NCBI RefSeq assembly: GCF_001296045.1
Contig: NZ_LJHS01000012.1
Span: forward strand, 186,001-250,000
Length of the DNA stretch: 64,000 bases
Direction of reading: 5' to 3'
Origin: Rhizobium sp. AAP43
Lineage (GTDB): Bacteria; Pseudomonadota; Alphaproteobacteria; Rhizobiales; Rhizobiaceae
The stretch's first letter is position 1. Each line of letters begins with the position of its first letter. The notes under the pieces were generated by a model. It was not told the DNA's origin. It saw only the letters and a program-made list of their open reading frames with translations, and made no database searches. The position numbers and the translations under genes are program-made. Below are positions 32,488-40,490 of this stretch, one piece after another.

Positions 32488-33095
32488 TGCAGACAGCTTC
32501 AGAAAGCCTGGTCGGTGGTTTTGCCGACGCAGTCCATGATGCGCAATCGGTCTTTCGCAGCCTGATGGACGCACTCGCCCGTCCAGGAACGTTGGGCACG
32601 GTGACTGAGGTCATCCAGCCACCGCCGCCGCTCGGCATAGCCGCTGGCGCAATCCTGCTGACGCTCTGCGACCATGACACATCGATCTGGCTGACGCCTG
32701 CCCTGTTGCGCTCGGCGCTTCCTGCATGGATCGGCTTCCATACCGTGGCACCGCTGGCAGCGGAAAAGAACGAGGCAAAATTCGCATTTGTCGATGCTGG
32801 CGCCATGGTGCCACCGCTCTCGCATTTCGCCCTCGGCTCCCAGGAATATCCGGACCGTTCCGCCACTCTGGTAATCGAACTGCCCTCGCTGGAAGCCGGG
32901 CCGAAATTGCAGCTGACTGGCCCGGGCATTCGTGAAACGGCCACCATCGCGCCGAAAGGTCTGCCCGAGACATTCCTGCGCCAATGGACGGACAACAGAG
33001 CGCTCTTCCCGCGCGGTGTCGACGTGGTCCTGACCAGCGGACGACAATTCCTCGCCCTGCCGCGCACAACCAAGATCACGCAGATGGAGGCCTGA
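32487..33095 (+). CDS. phnH: C-P lyase core subunit PhnH
   Basis: PhnH, 202 aa (E. coli 194). Landmarks are GGFADAVHDAQSVFRSLMDA, ARPGTLG, LTLCDHDTSIWL and GTSHFALGSQEYPDRSATLV-like stretches around residues 115-130. The protein belongs to the PLP-transferase-like fold but lacks the PLP lysine context, and serves as a structural partner in the PhnGHIJ complex. The phnI start follows after 3 bp, so the genes are translationally coupled. Confidence 0.95.
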   Translation: MQTASESLVGGFADAVHDAQSVFRSLMDALARPGTLGTVTEVIQPPPPLGIAAGAILLTLCDHDTSIWLTPALLRSALPAWIGFHTVAPLAAEKNEAKFAFVDAGAMVPPLSHFALGSQEYPDRSATLVIELPSLEAGPKLQLTGPGIRETATIAPKGLPETFLRQWTDNRALFPRGVDVVLTSGRQFLALPRTTKITQMEA

Positions 33096-33098
33096 GCC

Positions 33099-34205
33099 AT
33101 GTATGTTGCCGTCAAGGGTGGCGAAAAGGCCATTGCGAATGCCCACCGATTGCTCGCCGATCGTCGTCGTGGCGACCGGTCCCTGCCCTCCGTCACCATC
33201 GACCAGATCGTGGCGCAGTTCGGCCTCGCCGTTGACCGCGTCATGGCGGAAGCCTCGCTTTACGACTGCGCGCTCGCAGCACTTGCCCTCAAGCAGGCGC
33301 GCGGCGATATGATCGAAGCAATTTTCCTTCTCCGTGCCTACCGCACCACACTGCCGCGCTTCGGCACATCACTTCCGATCGACACAGGCAGAATGCGGGT
33401 CGAACGCCGCGTTTCCGCCACCTACAAGGACCTGCCCGGCGGACAGCTGCTCGGCCCCACCTTCGACTATACCCATCGCCTGCTCGACCCCTCGCTTCTC
33501 GAGGACAATGCCATCGAGCCCGCGGAAATGCGGATCGAGGCGCCAGAACCGGTAATGCGGGTCTCCGACATTCTCGATGGCGAAGGCCTGATCGAGCCGG
33601 ATGGCGACATGCCGCAGGATCACATTGCCGGCGACCTGACCCGCGAACCGATGGAATTTCCCATGCCACGCGATCTGCGCCTGCAGGCACTCGCCCGGGG
33701 CGACGAGGGCTTCCTGCTCGCGCTCGGCTATTCGACCCAGCGCGGCTATGGCCGCACCCATCCCTTTGTCGGCGAAATCCGCATGGGTCTGGTCGAAGTC
33801 GAATTCGATGTCCCGGAGCTCGGCTTCTGTGTCTCGCTCGGCGAGATCCGCGTCACCGAATGCCAGATGGTCAACCAGTTCAAGGGCTCGGCCAAGGCGC
33901 CCCCACAATTCACCCGCGGCTACGGCCTGGTCTTCGGCCAGGGCGAGCGCAAGGCCATGTCCATGTCGCTGGTCGATCGGGCGCTCAGAACCCAGGAATT
34001 CGGCGAGGATGTCGTCGCCCCCGCCCAGGACGAGGAATTCGTGATTTCCCATTGCGACAACGTCCAGGCGACCGGCTTCGTCGAGCACCTGAAGCTGCCG
34101 CATTACGTCGACTTCCAGGCCGAACTCGATCTCGTCCGCCGCATGCGGGCGAAGCACGATTCATCACGGCTGGAGCCGAACGAGATGCAGGAGGCCGCAG
34201 AATGA
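33099..34205 (+). CDS. phnI: C-P lyase core subunit PhnI
   Basis: PhnI, 368 aa (E. coli 354). It begins MYVAVKGGEKAIANAHRLL and contains EASLYDCALAALALKQARGD and LPGGQLLGPTFDYTHRLLD, all typical. PhnI is the nucleosidase-like subunit that displaces adenine from ATP so that the phosphonate is joined to C1 of ribose triphosphate, with help from PhnG, H and L. A 272-bp gap follows before phnJ, unlike the tight spacing elsewhere in the operon, and that gap holds an antisense small gene. Confidence 0.96.
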   Translation: MYVAVKGGEKAIANAHRLLADRRRGDRSLPSVTIDQIVAQFGLAVDRVMAEASLYDCALAALALKQARGDMIEAIFLLRAYRTTLPRFGTSLPIDTGRMRVERRVSATYKDLPGGQLLGPTFDYTHRLLDPSLLEDNAIEPAEMRIEAPEPVMRVSDILDGEGLIEPDGDMPQDHIAGDLTREPMEFPMPRDLRLQALARGDEGFLLALGYSTQRGYGRTHPFVGEIRMGLVEVEFDVPELGFCVSLGEIRVTECQMVNQFKGSAKAPPQFTRGYGLVFGQGERKAMSMSLVDRALRTQEFGEDVVAPAQDEEFVISHCDNVQATGFVEHLKLPHYVDFQAELDLVRRMRAKHDSSRLEPNEMQEAAE

Positions 34206-34209
34206 TGCG

Positions 34210-34434
34210 TCAGTCTCCCCCGCTATCACAATCTCCGCCATCTCCACCGCCATCGCAATCCCCGTCATCGCCACCGCTGTTATCGTCGCTGAAGGTCGTC
34301 GCTCCATCGCCGCTTCGGTCCCGCATTCGCGTCGACTGGGTGCGTCTCACTGACAACTCCGACAGCACAAGCCCGACGATAGCGAACACCGCCACCGCCG
34401 CCACCATCAAGACAGCCGGTTCGCTCGGGTCCAT
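34210..34434 (-). CDS. small antisense membrane protein with Gly/Asp/Cys-rich tail
   Basis: Predicted protein of 74 aa lying opposite to the phn genes in the phnI-phnJ gap. A GGAGG ribosome site sits 7 nt before the ATG at 34434, better than most start sites nearby. Residues ~7-26 form one membrane segment (AVLMVAAVAVFAIVGLVL), followed by a basic stretch (SVRRTQSTRMRDR). The tail is made almost only of Asp, Gly, Ser and two Cys (DGDCDGGGDGGDCDSGGD). I do not recognise the family. An N-in/C-out or C-in topology cannot be decided; the acidic tail could bind metal. The alternative is that the frame is a by-product of a simple-sequence spacer. Confidence 0.6.
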   Translation of the reverse strand: MDPSEPAVLMVAAVAVFAIVGLVLSELSVRRTQSTRMRDRSGDGATTFSDDNSGGDDGDCDGGGDGGDCDSGGD

Positions 34435-34477
34435 GTCACGCCTCCACGCTTGTAAGCCAGGCAAAGGGTAAGCCGCC

Positions 34478-35359
34478 ATGCAGGAACTCGCCACATATAA
34501 TTTTGCCTATCTGGACGAACAGACCAAGCGCATGATCCGCCGCGCGATCCTGAAAGCGATCGCCATACCCGGCTATCAGGTCCCCTTCGCCAGCAGAGAA
34601 ATGCCGATGCCCTATGGCTGGGGCACAGGCGGCGTGCAGGTCACGGCCTCGATCATCGGCCGCGCCGACACGCTAAAGGTCATCGACCAGGGCGCCGACG
34701 ACACGACGAATGCCGTCTCCATCCGCGCCTTTTTCCAGAAGGTCGCCAATGTTGCCGTCACCACCAAGACCAGCGAAGCGACGATCATCCAGACGCGCCA
34801 CCGCATCCCGGAGGAAAAACTGAGGGAAGGACAGGTTCTGGTCTACCAGGTCCCGATCCCTGAACCCCTGCGTTTCCTTGAGCCGCGCGAAACCGAGACC
34901 CGCAAGATGCATGCGCTGGAAGAATACGGCCTCATGCATGTGAAGCTTTACGAGGATATCGCCAAGCACGGCCGCATCGCCACGACCTATGCCTATCCGG
35001 TCAAGGTCGAAGGTCGCTACGTGATGGACCCCTCGCCGACGCCGAAATTCGACAATCCGAAAATGCACATGTCGGAAGCGCTCCAGCTCTTCGGCGCAGG
35101 CCGCGAAAAACGCATCTATGCCGTTCCTCCCTACACCGAGGTCGTGAGCCTCGACTTCGAGGACCACCCCTTCGAGATCCAGAGCTTCGACAAGCCCTGC
35201 GCGCTCTGCGGCGCCCACAATGTCTACCTCGACGAGGTCGTGCTCGACGACAAGGGGGGCCGGATGTTCGTCTGCTCCGACACCGATCACTGCGAGACAC
35301 GCCAGGCCGAAGGCCATGTCGGCGAAATGCTCGCCCAGAAAAAGGAGGCCGCAGAATGA
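34478..35359 (+). CDS. phnJ: C-P lyase catalytic subunit PhnJ
   Basis: Radical-SAM C-P lyase of 293 aa that converts alpha-D-ribose 1-methylphosphonate 5-phosphate to the 1,2-cyclic phosphate 5-phosphate and methane. Key residues align exactly with E. coli numbering. The glycyl-radical Gly32 is in IAIPGYQVPF. The iron-sulphur and catalytic cysteines are at 241 and 244 (CALCG), 266 (FVCSD) and 272 (HCET). The stop overlaps phnK by 4 bp. The start is preceded by AAGGGTAAG. The gene is intact, and function is as certain as sequence allows. Confidence 0.97.
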   Translation: MQELATYNFAYLDEQTKRMIRRAILKAIAIPGYQVPFASREMPMPYGWGTGGVQVTASIIGRADTLKVIDQGADDTTNAVSIRAFFQKVANVAVTTKTSEATIIQTRHRIPEEKLREGQVLVYQVPIPEPLRFLEPRETETRKMHALEEYGLMHVKLYEDIAKHGRIATTYAYPVKVEGRYVMDPSPTPKFDNPKMHMSEALQLFGAGREKRIYAVPPYTEVVSLDFEDHPFEIQSFDKPCALCGAHNVYLDEVVLDDKGGRMFVCSDTDHCETRQAEGHVGEMLAQKKEAAE

Positions 35360-36132
35360 GCGACCAGCCCCTTCTCAAGGTCCGCAACCTCTCGAAATTC
35401 TACGGCAGCCGGATCGGATGCTCGAATGTCTCCTTCGATCTCTGGCCGGGCGAAGTGCTCGCCATTGTCGGCGAAAGCGGCTCGGGCAAGACGACACTTC
35501 TGAACTGCCTCTCGACCCGGCTGATGCCGACGACGGGCAGCGTCGACTACCACATGCGCGACGGCCAGTACCGTGAACTCTATCATATGAACGAAGCCGA
35601 ACGCCGCTTCCTCATGCGCACCGACTGGGGCTTCGTCCACCAGAACCCGGCCGACGGATTGCGTATGACGGTCTCAGCCGGTGCCAATGTCGGCGAGCGC
35701 CTGATGGCAGTCGGCGACCGGCACTATGGCCGCATCCGCCAGACGGCCACGGAATGGCTGGAGCGTGTCGAGATCTCGACCGACCGCATCGACGATCAGC
35801 CGCGCGCCTTTTCCGGCGGCATGCGCCAGCGCCTGCAGATCGCCCGCAATCTCGTCACCGGTCCCCGCCTCGTCTTCATGGATGAGCCGACCGGCGGCCT
35901 CGACGTTTCGGTCCAGGCGCGTCTCCTCGATCTCGTCCGCGGCGTTGTCAACGATCTCGGCCTCTCGGCCATCGTCGTTACCCATGACCTCGCCGTCGCA
36001 CGCCTGCTGTCACATCGCATGATGGTGATGAAGGACGGCCATGTCATCGAACACGGGCTGACCGACCGCGTCCTGGACGATCCGCGCGAGCCCTATACGC
36101 AACTGCTCGTCTCCTCGATCCTGCAAGTCTGA
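35356..36132 (+). CDS. phnK: C-P lyase ATPase subunit PhnK
   Basis: ABC-type ATPase of 258 aa. Walker A is GESGSGKTT, the signature AFSGGMRQRLQIAR, Walker B RLVFMDEPTGGLDVS and the switch His in VVTHDLAVAR. PhnK docks on PhnJ in the C-P lyase complex rather than energising a transporter. It overlaps phnJ by 4 bp and is followed by phnL after 24 bp, the conserved order. Confidence 0.95.
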   Translation: MSDQPLLKVRNLSKFYGSRIGCSNVSFDLWPGEVLAIVGESGSGKTTLLNCLSTRLMPTTGSVDYHMRDGQYRELYHMNEAERRFLMRTDWGFVHQNPADGLRMTVSAGANVGERLMAVGDRHYGRIRQTATEWLERVEISTDRIDDQPRAFSGGMRQRLQIARNLVTGPRLVFMDEPTGGLDVSVQARLLDLVRGVVNDLGLSAIVVTHDLAVARLLSHRMMVMKDGHVIEHGLTDRVLDDPREPYTQLLVSSILQV

Positions 36133-36156
36133 CCGGCGTCGCGAAAGGAAAAAACC

Positions 36157-36864
36157 ATGCCCACTCCCCTCGTCGTCTCAGAGGTTTGCAAGAGCTTCAC
36201 CATGCATCTGCGCGGCGGCCTCGTTCTCCCCGTCGTCTCTGATGTCTCCTTCTCGGTCGTATCGGGCGAATGCGTCGTCCTCGGCGGTCCCTCCGGCGTC
36301 GGCAAGAGCTCGATCCTCAAGATGCTCTATGGCAATTATGCCGTCGATGTCGGCCAGATCCTCGTCACCCACCAGGACCGGATCGTTGATATCGCGACCG
36401 CCGACCCACGCACCGTGCTGGAAGTCCGCCGCGCCACTCTGGGCTATGTCAGCCAGTTCCTGCGCACAGTGCCACGTGTCTCCGCCCTCGATGTCGTCGC
36501 TGAGCCGCTGATCGCCCGTGGCACAGCCACCGAGGAAGCGCGCGAACGAGCAGCAGACTTGCTTAGCCGGCTAAATCTCCCACGCGATCTCTGGCAACTG
36601 CCTCCCTCCACCTTCTCCGGGGGTGAGCAACAGCGCGTCAACATCGCCCGTGGCTTCATCACCGATCACGCCGTGCTCCTGCTGGACGAACCGACGGCAT
36701 CACTCGATGCGGCCAATCGTGCGGTGGTCGTGTCGATGATCCGCGCCAAGAAGGAAGAAGGCGTGGCCCTACTTGGCATCTTTCACGACGAGGAAGTGCG
36801 GGAGGCTGTTGCCGATCGCATTATCGATGTCATGCAGTTCTCGCCACGAAAGACTGCGGCATGA
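36157..36864 (+). CDS. phnL: C-P lyase ATPase subunit PhnL
   Basis: ABC-type ATPase of 235 aa. Walker A is [10 protein letters not shown], the signature [15 protein letters not shown], and Walker [18 protein letters not shown]. PhnL joins PhnK on the PhnGHIJ core and is needed with PhnI for the first ribosylation step. A GAAAGGAAAA ribosome site precedes the ATG. The stop overlaps the acetyltransferase start by 4 bp. Confidence 0.95.
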   Translation: MPTPLVVSEVCKSFTMHLRGGLVLPVVSDVSFSVVSGECVVLGGPSGVGKSSILKMLYGNYAVDVGQILVTHQDRIVDIATADPRTVLEVRRATLGYVSQFLRTVPRVSALDVVAEPLIARGTATEEARERAADLLSRLNLPRDLWQLPPSTFSGGEQQRVNIARGFITDHAVLLLDEPTASLDAANRAVVVSMIRAKKEEGVALLGIFHDEEVREAVADRIIDVMQFSPRKTAA

Positions 36865-37475
36865 GCAAGAAACTTGGCCTCGAACCGATGATCCATGAAA
36901 GCGCTCGCGTGGTGAATGCGACGCTCGGCCGCTATACGGAGGTGGCCGAGCGCTGCCGCCTCGAAGAGGTGGAAATGGGCGACTATTCCTACATCATGCA
37001 GGATGGCGCTGTCTGGTGCGCGACGATCGGCAAGTTCGCCAATATTGCAGCTGCCGTACGCATCAACGCCACCAATCATCCGACTTGGCGTCCAACGTTG
37101 CATCACTTCACCTATCGCGCGGCAGACTACTTCGATGGCGCGGAAAACGACCATGATTTCTTCGCCTGGCGGCGCGAAAACCGCGTCACAATCGGTCACG
37201 ATGTCTGGATCGGCCATGGCGCCACGATCCTGCCAGGCGTGACAATTGGCGATGGTGCGGTGATTGGCGCAGGCGCCGTCGTCTCACGCGATGTGGGCGC
37301 CTATACCATCGTCGGCGGCGTCCCGGCAAAGCTCATCCGCGAGCGCTTTCCCGCCGACATTGCAGAGGGCATGCAAAAGCTCGCCTGGTGGGATTGGGAG
37401 CACGACCGCTTGTTCGCTGCACTTGAGGATTTTCGCCACCTCGACGCTGATGCATTTCTGTCAAAATACAACTGA
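36861..37475 (+). CDS. phosphonate-cluster hexapeptide-repeat acetyltransferase
   Basis: Left-handed beta-helix transferase of 204 aa, like the phn-linked xenobiotic acetyltransferase family. Hexapeptide turns are clear ([54 protein letters not shown]). It is coupled to phnL by a 4-bp overlap, so it belongs to the C-P lyase operon. By analogy with PhnO it may acetylate aminoalkylphosphonates before cleavage, although its fold is unrelated to PhnO. The exact substrate is unknown. A stem-loop overlaps its stop codon. Confidence 0.9.
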   Translation: MSKKLGLEPMIHESARVVNATLGRYTEVAERCRLEEVEMGDYSYIMQDGAVWCATIGKFANIAAAVRINATNHPTWRPTLHHFTYRAADYFDGAENDHDFFAWRRENRVTIGHDVWIGHGATILPGVTIGDGAVIGAGAVVSRDVGAYTIVGGVPAKLIRERFPADIAEGMQKLAWWDWEHDRLFAALEDFRHLDADAFLSKYN

Positions 37476-37492
37476 AAACCCAGTGTTTTCAG
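37472..37492 (+). terminator. stem-loop at the end of the phnG-L operon
   Basis: CTGAAAAC pairs with GTTTTCAG across a 5-nt loop, beginning within the acetyltransferase stop codon. No clear U-run follows. It probably marks the end of the first phn transcript, since a Pho box and a new gene follow. Confidence 0.5.
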
Positions 37493-37514
37493 GGCTTCCC
37501 GCATCTTTGCAAAA

Positions 37515-37532
37515 CTGACGCAAAACTGACAT
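37515..37532 (+). promoter_or_regulatory. putative Pho box upstream of phnC
   Basis: CTGACGC-AAAA-CTGACAT is a 7-4-7 direct repeat with 11-bp spacing and an A-tract linker, very close to the PhoB consensus. It lies 67 bp before the phnC ATG, the same distance as the phnG box from phnG, and suggests that phnCDE has its own phosphate-starvation promoter. Confidence 0.65.
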
Positions 37533-37598
37533 TCGCGCTTCACGCTGGACCATTAGTGGATACGCAACACCGCGATCAACGACGGCGAAGGACACATC

Positions 37599-38456
37599 AT
37601 GCAGTTCCAGTTGACCAACATCACCCGACAGTTCGGTAGCAACACGGCTGTCGACAAGGTGACGCTGGACATCCCAACCGGACAGATGGTTGGCGTCATC
37701 GGGCGTTCGGGCGCCGGCAAGTCGACGCTTCTGCGTATGATCAACCGCCTGGTCGATCCGACCGCGGGCAGCATCCGCTTCGGCGATCTGGAAGTATCTT
37801 CGCTACGGGGGTCAGCCCTGCGCAACTGGCAGCGCGATTGCGCGATGATTTTCCAGCAGTTCAATCTCGTGCCGCGTCTGGATGTCCTGACCAATGTCCT
37901 GCTCGGCCGCCTGAACCATCGCTCGACCGCCATGAGCCTGCTCGGCATGTTCACACGCGAGGAGCGCCTCATGGCGATCGCGGCCCTGGAGCGCCTTGGC
38001 ATCGAGCAGACGGCACTTCAGCCGGCCGGCACCCTCTCGGGTGGTCAGCAGCAGCGTGTGGCGATTGCCCGGGCGCTCATGCAGTCGCCGAAGATGGTAC
38101 TGGCTGACGAGCCGATCGCCTCGCTTGACCCCCTCAACGCCAAGATCGTCATGGATGCGCTGCGCGACATCAATGAGCGCGAAGGCATCACCGTTATCAC
38201 AAATCTGCACACGCTCGACACAGCCCGCAACTATTGCGAACGCATCGTCGGCATGGCGCGCGGCCGCGTCGTTTTCGACGGCACCCCGGACGAGCTGACC
38301 GCCGATGCGGTGCAAGAGATCTACGGCGCAGACCAGCATGGCGCCGGAATTGACGAGACGATGACCTCGACCAGCATCACCATCGCGCGTCAGGACAATG
38401 ACGTGCGCTCGATCCCATCCCCTGGCCTGCGTTCTCTGGCAACTGCCGAGGCCTGA
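37599..38456 (+). CDS. phnC: phosphonate ABC transporter ATP-binding protein PhnC
   Basis: Importer ATPase of 285 aa. Walker A is GRSGAGKST, the signature [14 protein letters not shown], Walker [16 protein letters not shown], and the switch His is in [10 protein letters not shown]. It energises uptake of phosphonates through the PhnE permeases. The last ~35 residues are a Ser/Thr-rich extension beyond the usual end. It starts the second phn transcription unit behind the Pho box. phnD follows after 81 bp. Confidence 0.95.
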   Translation: MQFQLTNITRQFGSNTAVDKVTLDIPTGQMVGVIGRSGAGKSTLLRMINRLVDPTAGSIRFGDLEVSSLRGSALRNWQRDCAMIFQQFNLVPRLDVLTNVLLGRLNHRSTAMSLLGMFTREERLMAIAALERLGIEQTALQPAGTLSGGQQQRVAIARALMQSPKMVLADEPIASLDPLNAKIVMDALRDINEREGITVITNLHTLDTARNYCERIVGMARGRVVFDGTPDELTADAVQEIYGADQHGAGIDETMTSTSITIARQDNDVRSIPSPGLRSLATAEA

Positions 38457-38537
38457 CCACGAAGATCGCCTGCCCTGCGACAAGGGCGCCATTCAAGACA
38501 GCTGAAACCCAACCCTTTCGAACGGGAGACCCGAGCC

Positions 38538-39443
38538 ATGTTGAAGAAGATCCTGCTTGCCACGGCGACATTCGCCGCTCTCGCCGTCAGCGCCCAGGCC
38601 GAAGACCTCAAGGAATTCCGCATCGGCATCCTCGGCGGCGAAAACGAAGCCGACCGCCTGCGCAACTACCAGTGCATGACCGACAAGCTTCCGGCCGTTC
38701 TCGGCGTTGAGAAGGTTTCGCTGTTCCCGGCCGCCGACTATGACGGTGTTATCCAGGGCCTGCTGGGCGGTACGCTCGACTATGCAGAACTTGGCGCCTC
38801 GGGCTTTGCCAAGATCTATCTCGCCAAGGCAGATGCCGTCGAACCAATCCTCACCACCGTCCAGACCGATGGCTCGATGGGCTACTACTCGATCATGGTT
38901 GCCCGCAAAGACAGCGGCATGACCAAGGTCGAAGACATCAAGGGCAAGAAGCTCGGCTTCGCAGACCCGGACTCGACCTCTGGCTACCTGATCCCGACTG
39001 TGACCCTGCCGGAAGCCATTGGCGGCCCGGTGAAGGAATTCGTTGCCGAAACCGGCTTCGGCGGCGGCCACGAAAACCTCGTCCTCGAAGTGCTGAAGGG
39101 CACTTTCGATGCCGGCACGACCTTCGGCTCCGGCGTTGGTGAATTCAAGGACGGTTACACCTCCGGCAACCTGAGAAAGATGGTCGACAAGGGCATCCTC
39201 AACATGGAAGACCTCGTCGAACTGTGGAAGTCGCCGCTGATCCCGAACGGCCCGATCGTTATCCGCACGTCGATGAACGACGACATGAAGACCAAGTTCA
39301 AGCAGTTCATGCTGGACCTGCCAAAGACGGATGCCGCCTGCTTCTCGGCCATCCAGGGCGGTGACTTCAAGGGCTTCACCGAAGTCAACGTCGACTTCTA
39401 CAAGCCGATCATCGACGCCCGCAAGGCAACAATCGGCGGCTGA
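38538..39443 (+). CDS. phnD: phosphonate-binding periplasmic protein PhnD
   Basis: Binding protein of 301 aa. The signal peptide is MLKKILLATATFAALAVSAQ with a likely cut after AQA. The mature protein carries the PhnD motifs FPAADYDGVIQGLLGG-like near residue 70, DPDSTSGYLIPTV near residue 150 and FGSGVGEFKDGY. It delivers phosphonates or phosphite-like anions to the permeases. It is followed by a strong hairpin, which would favour higher PhnD than PhnE levels. A GAACGGGAGA ribosome site precedes it. Confidence 0.95.
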   Translation: MLKKILLATATFAALAVSAQAEDLKEFRIGILGGENEADRLRNYQCMTDKLPAVLGVEKVSLFPAADYDGVIQGLLGGTLDYAELGASGFAKIYLAKADAVEPILTTVQTDGSMGYYSIMVARKDSGMTKVEDIKGKKLGFADPDSTSGYLIPTVTLPEAIGGPVKEFVAETGFGGGHENLVLEVLKGTFDAGTTFGSGVGEFKDGYTSGNLRKMVDKGILNMEDLVELWKSPLIPNGPIVIRTSMNDDMKTKFKQFMLDLPKTDAACFSAIQGGDFKGFTEVNVDFYKPIIDARKATIGG

Positions 39444-39458
39444 TAGCAGCCTCGAAAA

Positions 39459-39493
39459 CAAGGCCGTCGGTCGGTTCCCGACCGGCGGCCTTG
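39459..39493 (+). terminator. strong intercistronic hairpin between phnD and phnE
   Basis: A 16-bp stem with one G-T wobble and a 3-nt loop (TTC) lies 15 bp after the phnD stop and 35 bp before the first phnE. Only a short T-rich stretch follows (CTTTGAT). It fits partial termination or message protection in a binding-protein operon. Confidence 0.6.
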
Positions 39494-39527
39494 CTTTGAT
39501 GACAAAGGGTCAGAAGGACGAGCGGCA

Positions 39528-40490
39528 ATGGCCATGACGGCGACACAGCCACCCTTGAGCGAAAGCGGCGCCACCGTCGAGCGCCACTGGCAGGAACTGG
39601 CGGCCAAGCGGCGGATGTATACCGGGCTCAGCCTGCTCATCCTGTTCTTTGCCATCTCCGGCTCGCTCTGGTTCGCCAACGAAACCAATTCCGGCAAGTT
39701 CTTTGACCGCCTGCCATATTTCTTCGATTTTATTGGCGATCTGGTGCCACAAGACGGCTGGGAGATCTGGCGCGCGCTGTTCGATCTCGCTTCGCCCCAT
39801 GCCGATGGCAGCATGAAATTCAACTATCCGGAGGGCCGGCTCTACATCACCGAGAGCCTCTACATTCCGGAATATTTCCACAAGATGGCCGAAACGATCA
39901 ACATCGCGCTGCTGTCCACCGTCGTCGCAACGATCATCGGTTTTGCGCTCTCCTTCCTCGCCGCAAAGAACATGATGCCGGCCGCCTGGATCCGCTGGCC
40001 GATTCGCCGCTACATGGAAATCCTCCGCGCCTTTCCGGAAGTCGTTATTGCCGGCTTCTTCCTCGCCATCCTGTCACTCGGACCAATCCCCGCCATCATC
40101 GCCGTCACGGTTCATACGGTCGGCGCGCTTGGCAAGCTCTTCTTCGAGGTGATCGAGAATGCCGACATGCGACCGGACGAAGGCCTGCGCGCCGTCGGTG
40201 CCAACTGGTTCGAACGCGTCTGGTTCGGCATCACACCGCAGGTCATGCCGAATTTCCTCAGCTACGCTCTGCTGCGTTTCGAAATCAACGTTCGTGCCTC
40301 GACGATCATCGGCGCGGTTGGCGGCGGTGGCATCGGCGAGTTGCTCCGCCTGTCCATCGGCCAGGGGCATGAAGCCAAGACGCTGGCGATCATCCTTCTC
40401 CTGCTGACGACTGTCATCGCCATCGACCAGCTTTCCGCATCCCTCCGCCGCAAGCTCGTCGGCGAGCAGGCCTTCCAGTCGGTAACATGA
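39528..40490 (+). CDS. phnE: phosphonate ABC transporter permease PhnE (first copy)
   Basis: Permease of 320 aa. An N-terminal membrane segment at ~30-50 (MYTGLSLLILFFAISGSLWF) is followed by the transport domain from about residue 120. The coupling loop is EGLRAVGANWFERVWFGITP. The ending IIGAVGGGGIGELLR with TLAIILLLLTTVIAIDQLSA is typical of PhnE. It overlaps the second permease by 4 bp, so the pair probably forms a heterodimer in the inner membrane. Confidence 0.94.
   Translation: MAMTATQPPLSESGATVERHWQELAAKRRMYTGLSLLILFFAISGSLWFANETNSGKFFDRLPYFFDFIGDLVPQDGWEIWRALFDLASPHADGSMKFNYPEGRLYITESLYIPEYFHKMAETINIALLSTVVATIIGFALSFLAAKNMMPAAWIRWPIRRYMEILRAFPEVVIAGFFLAILSLGPIPAIIAVTVHTVGALGKLFFEVIENADMRPDEGLRAVGANWFERVWFGITPQVMPNFLSYALLRFEINVRASTIIGAVGGGGIGELLRLSIGQGHEAKTLAIILLLLTTVIAIDQLSASLRRKLVGEQAFQSVT

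Noticed and set aside
34214-34275. Possible CRISPR-like or tandem DNA repeat in the phnI-phnJ gap
   Set aside because: The CCATCGCCACCG-like pattern is simple-sequence coding for Asp/Gly on the minus strand. There are no equal-length repeats with unique spacers.
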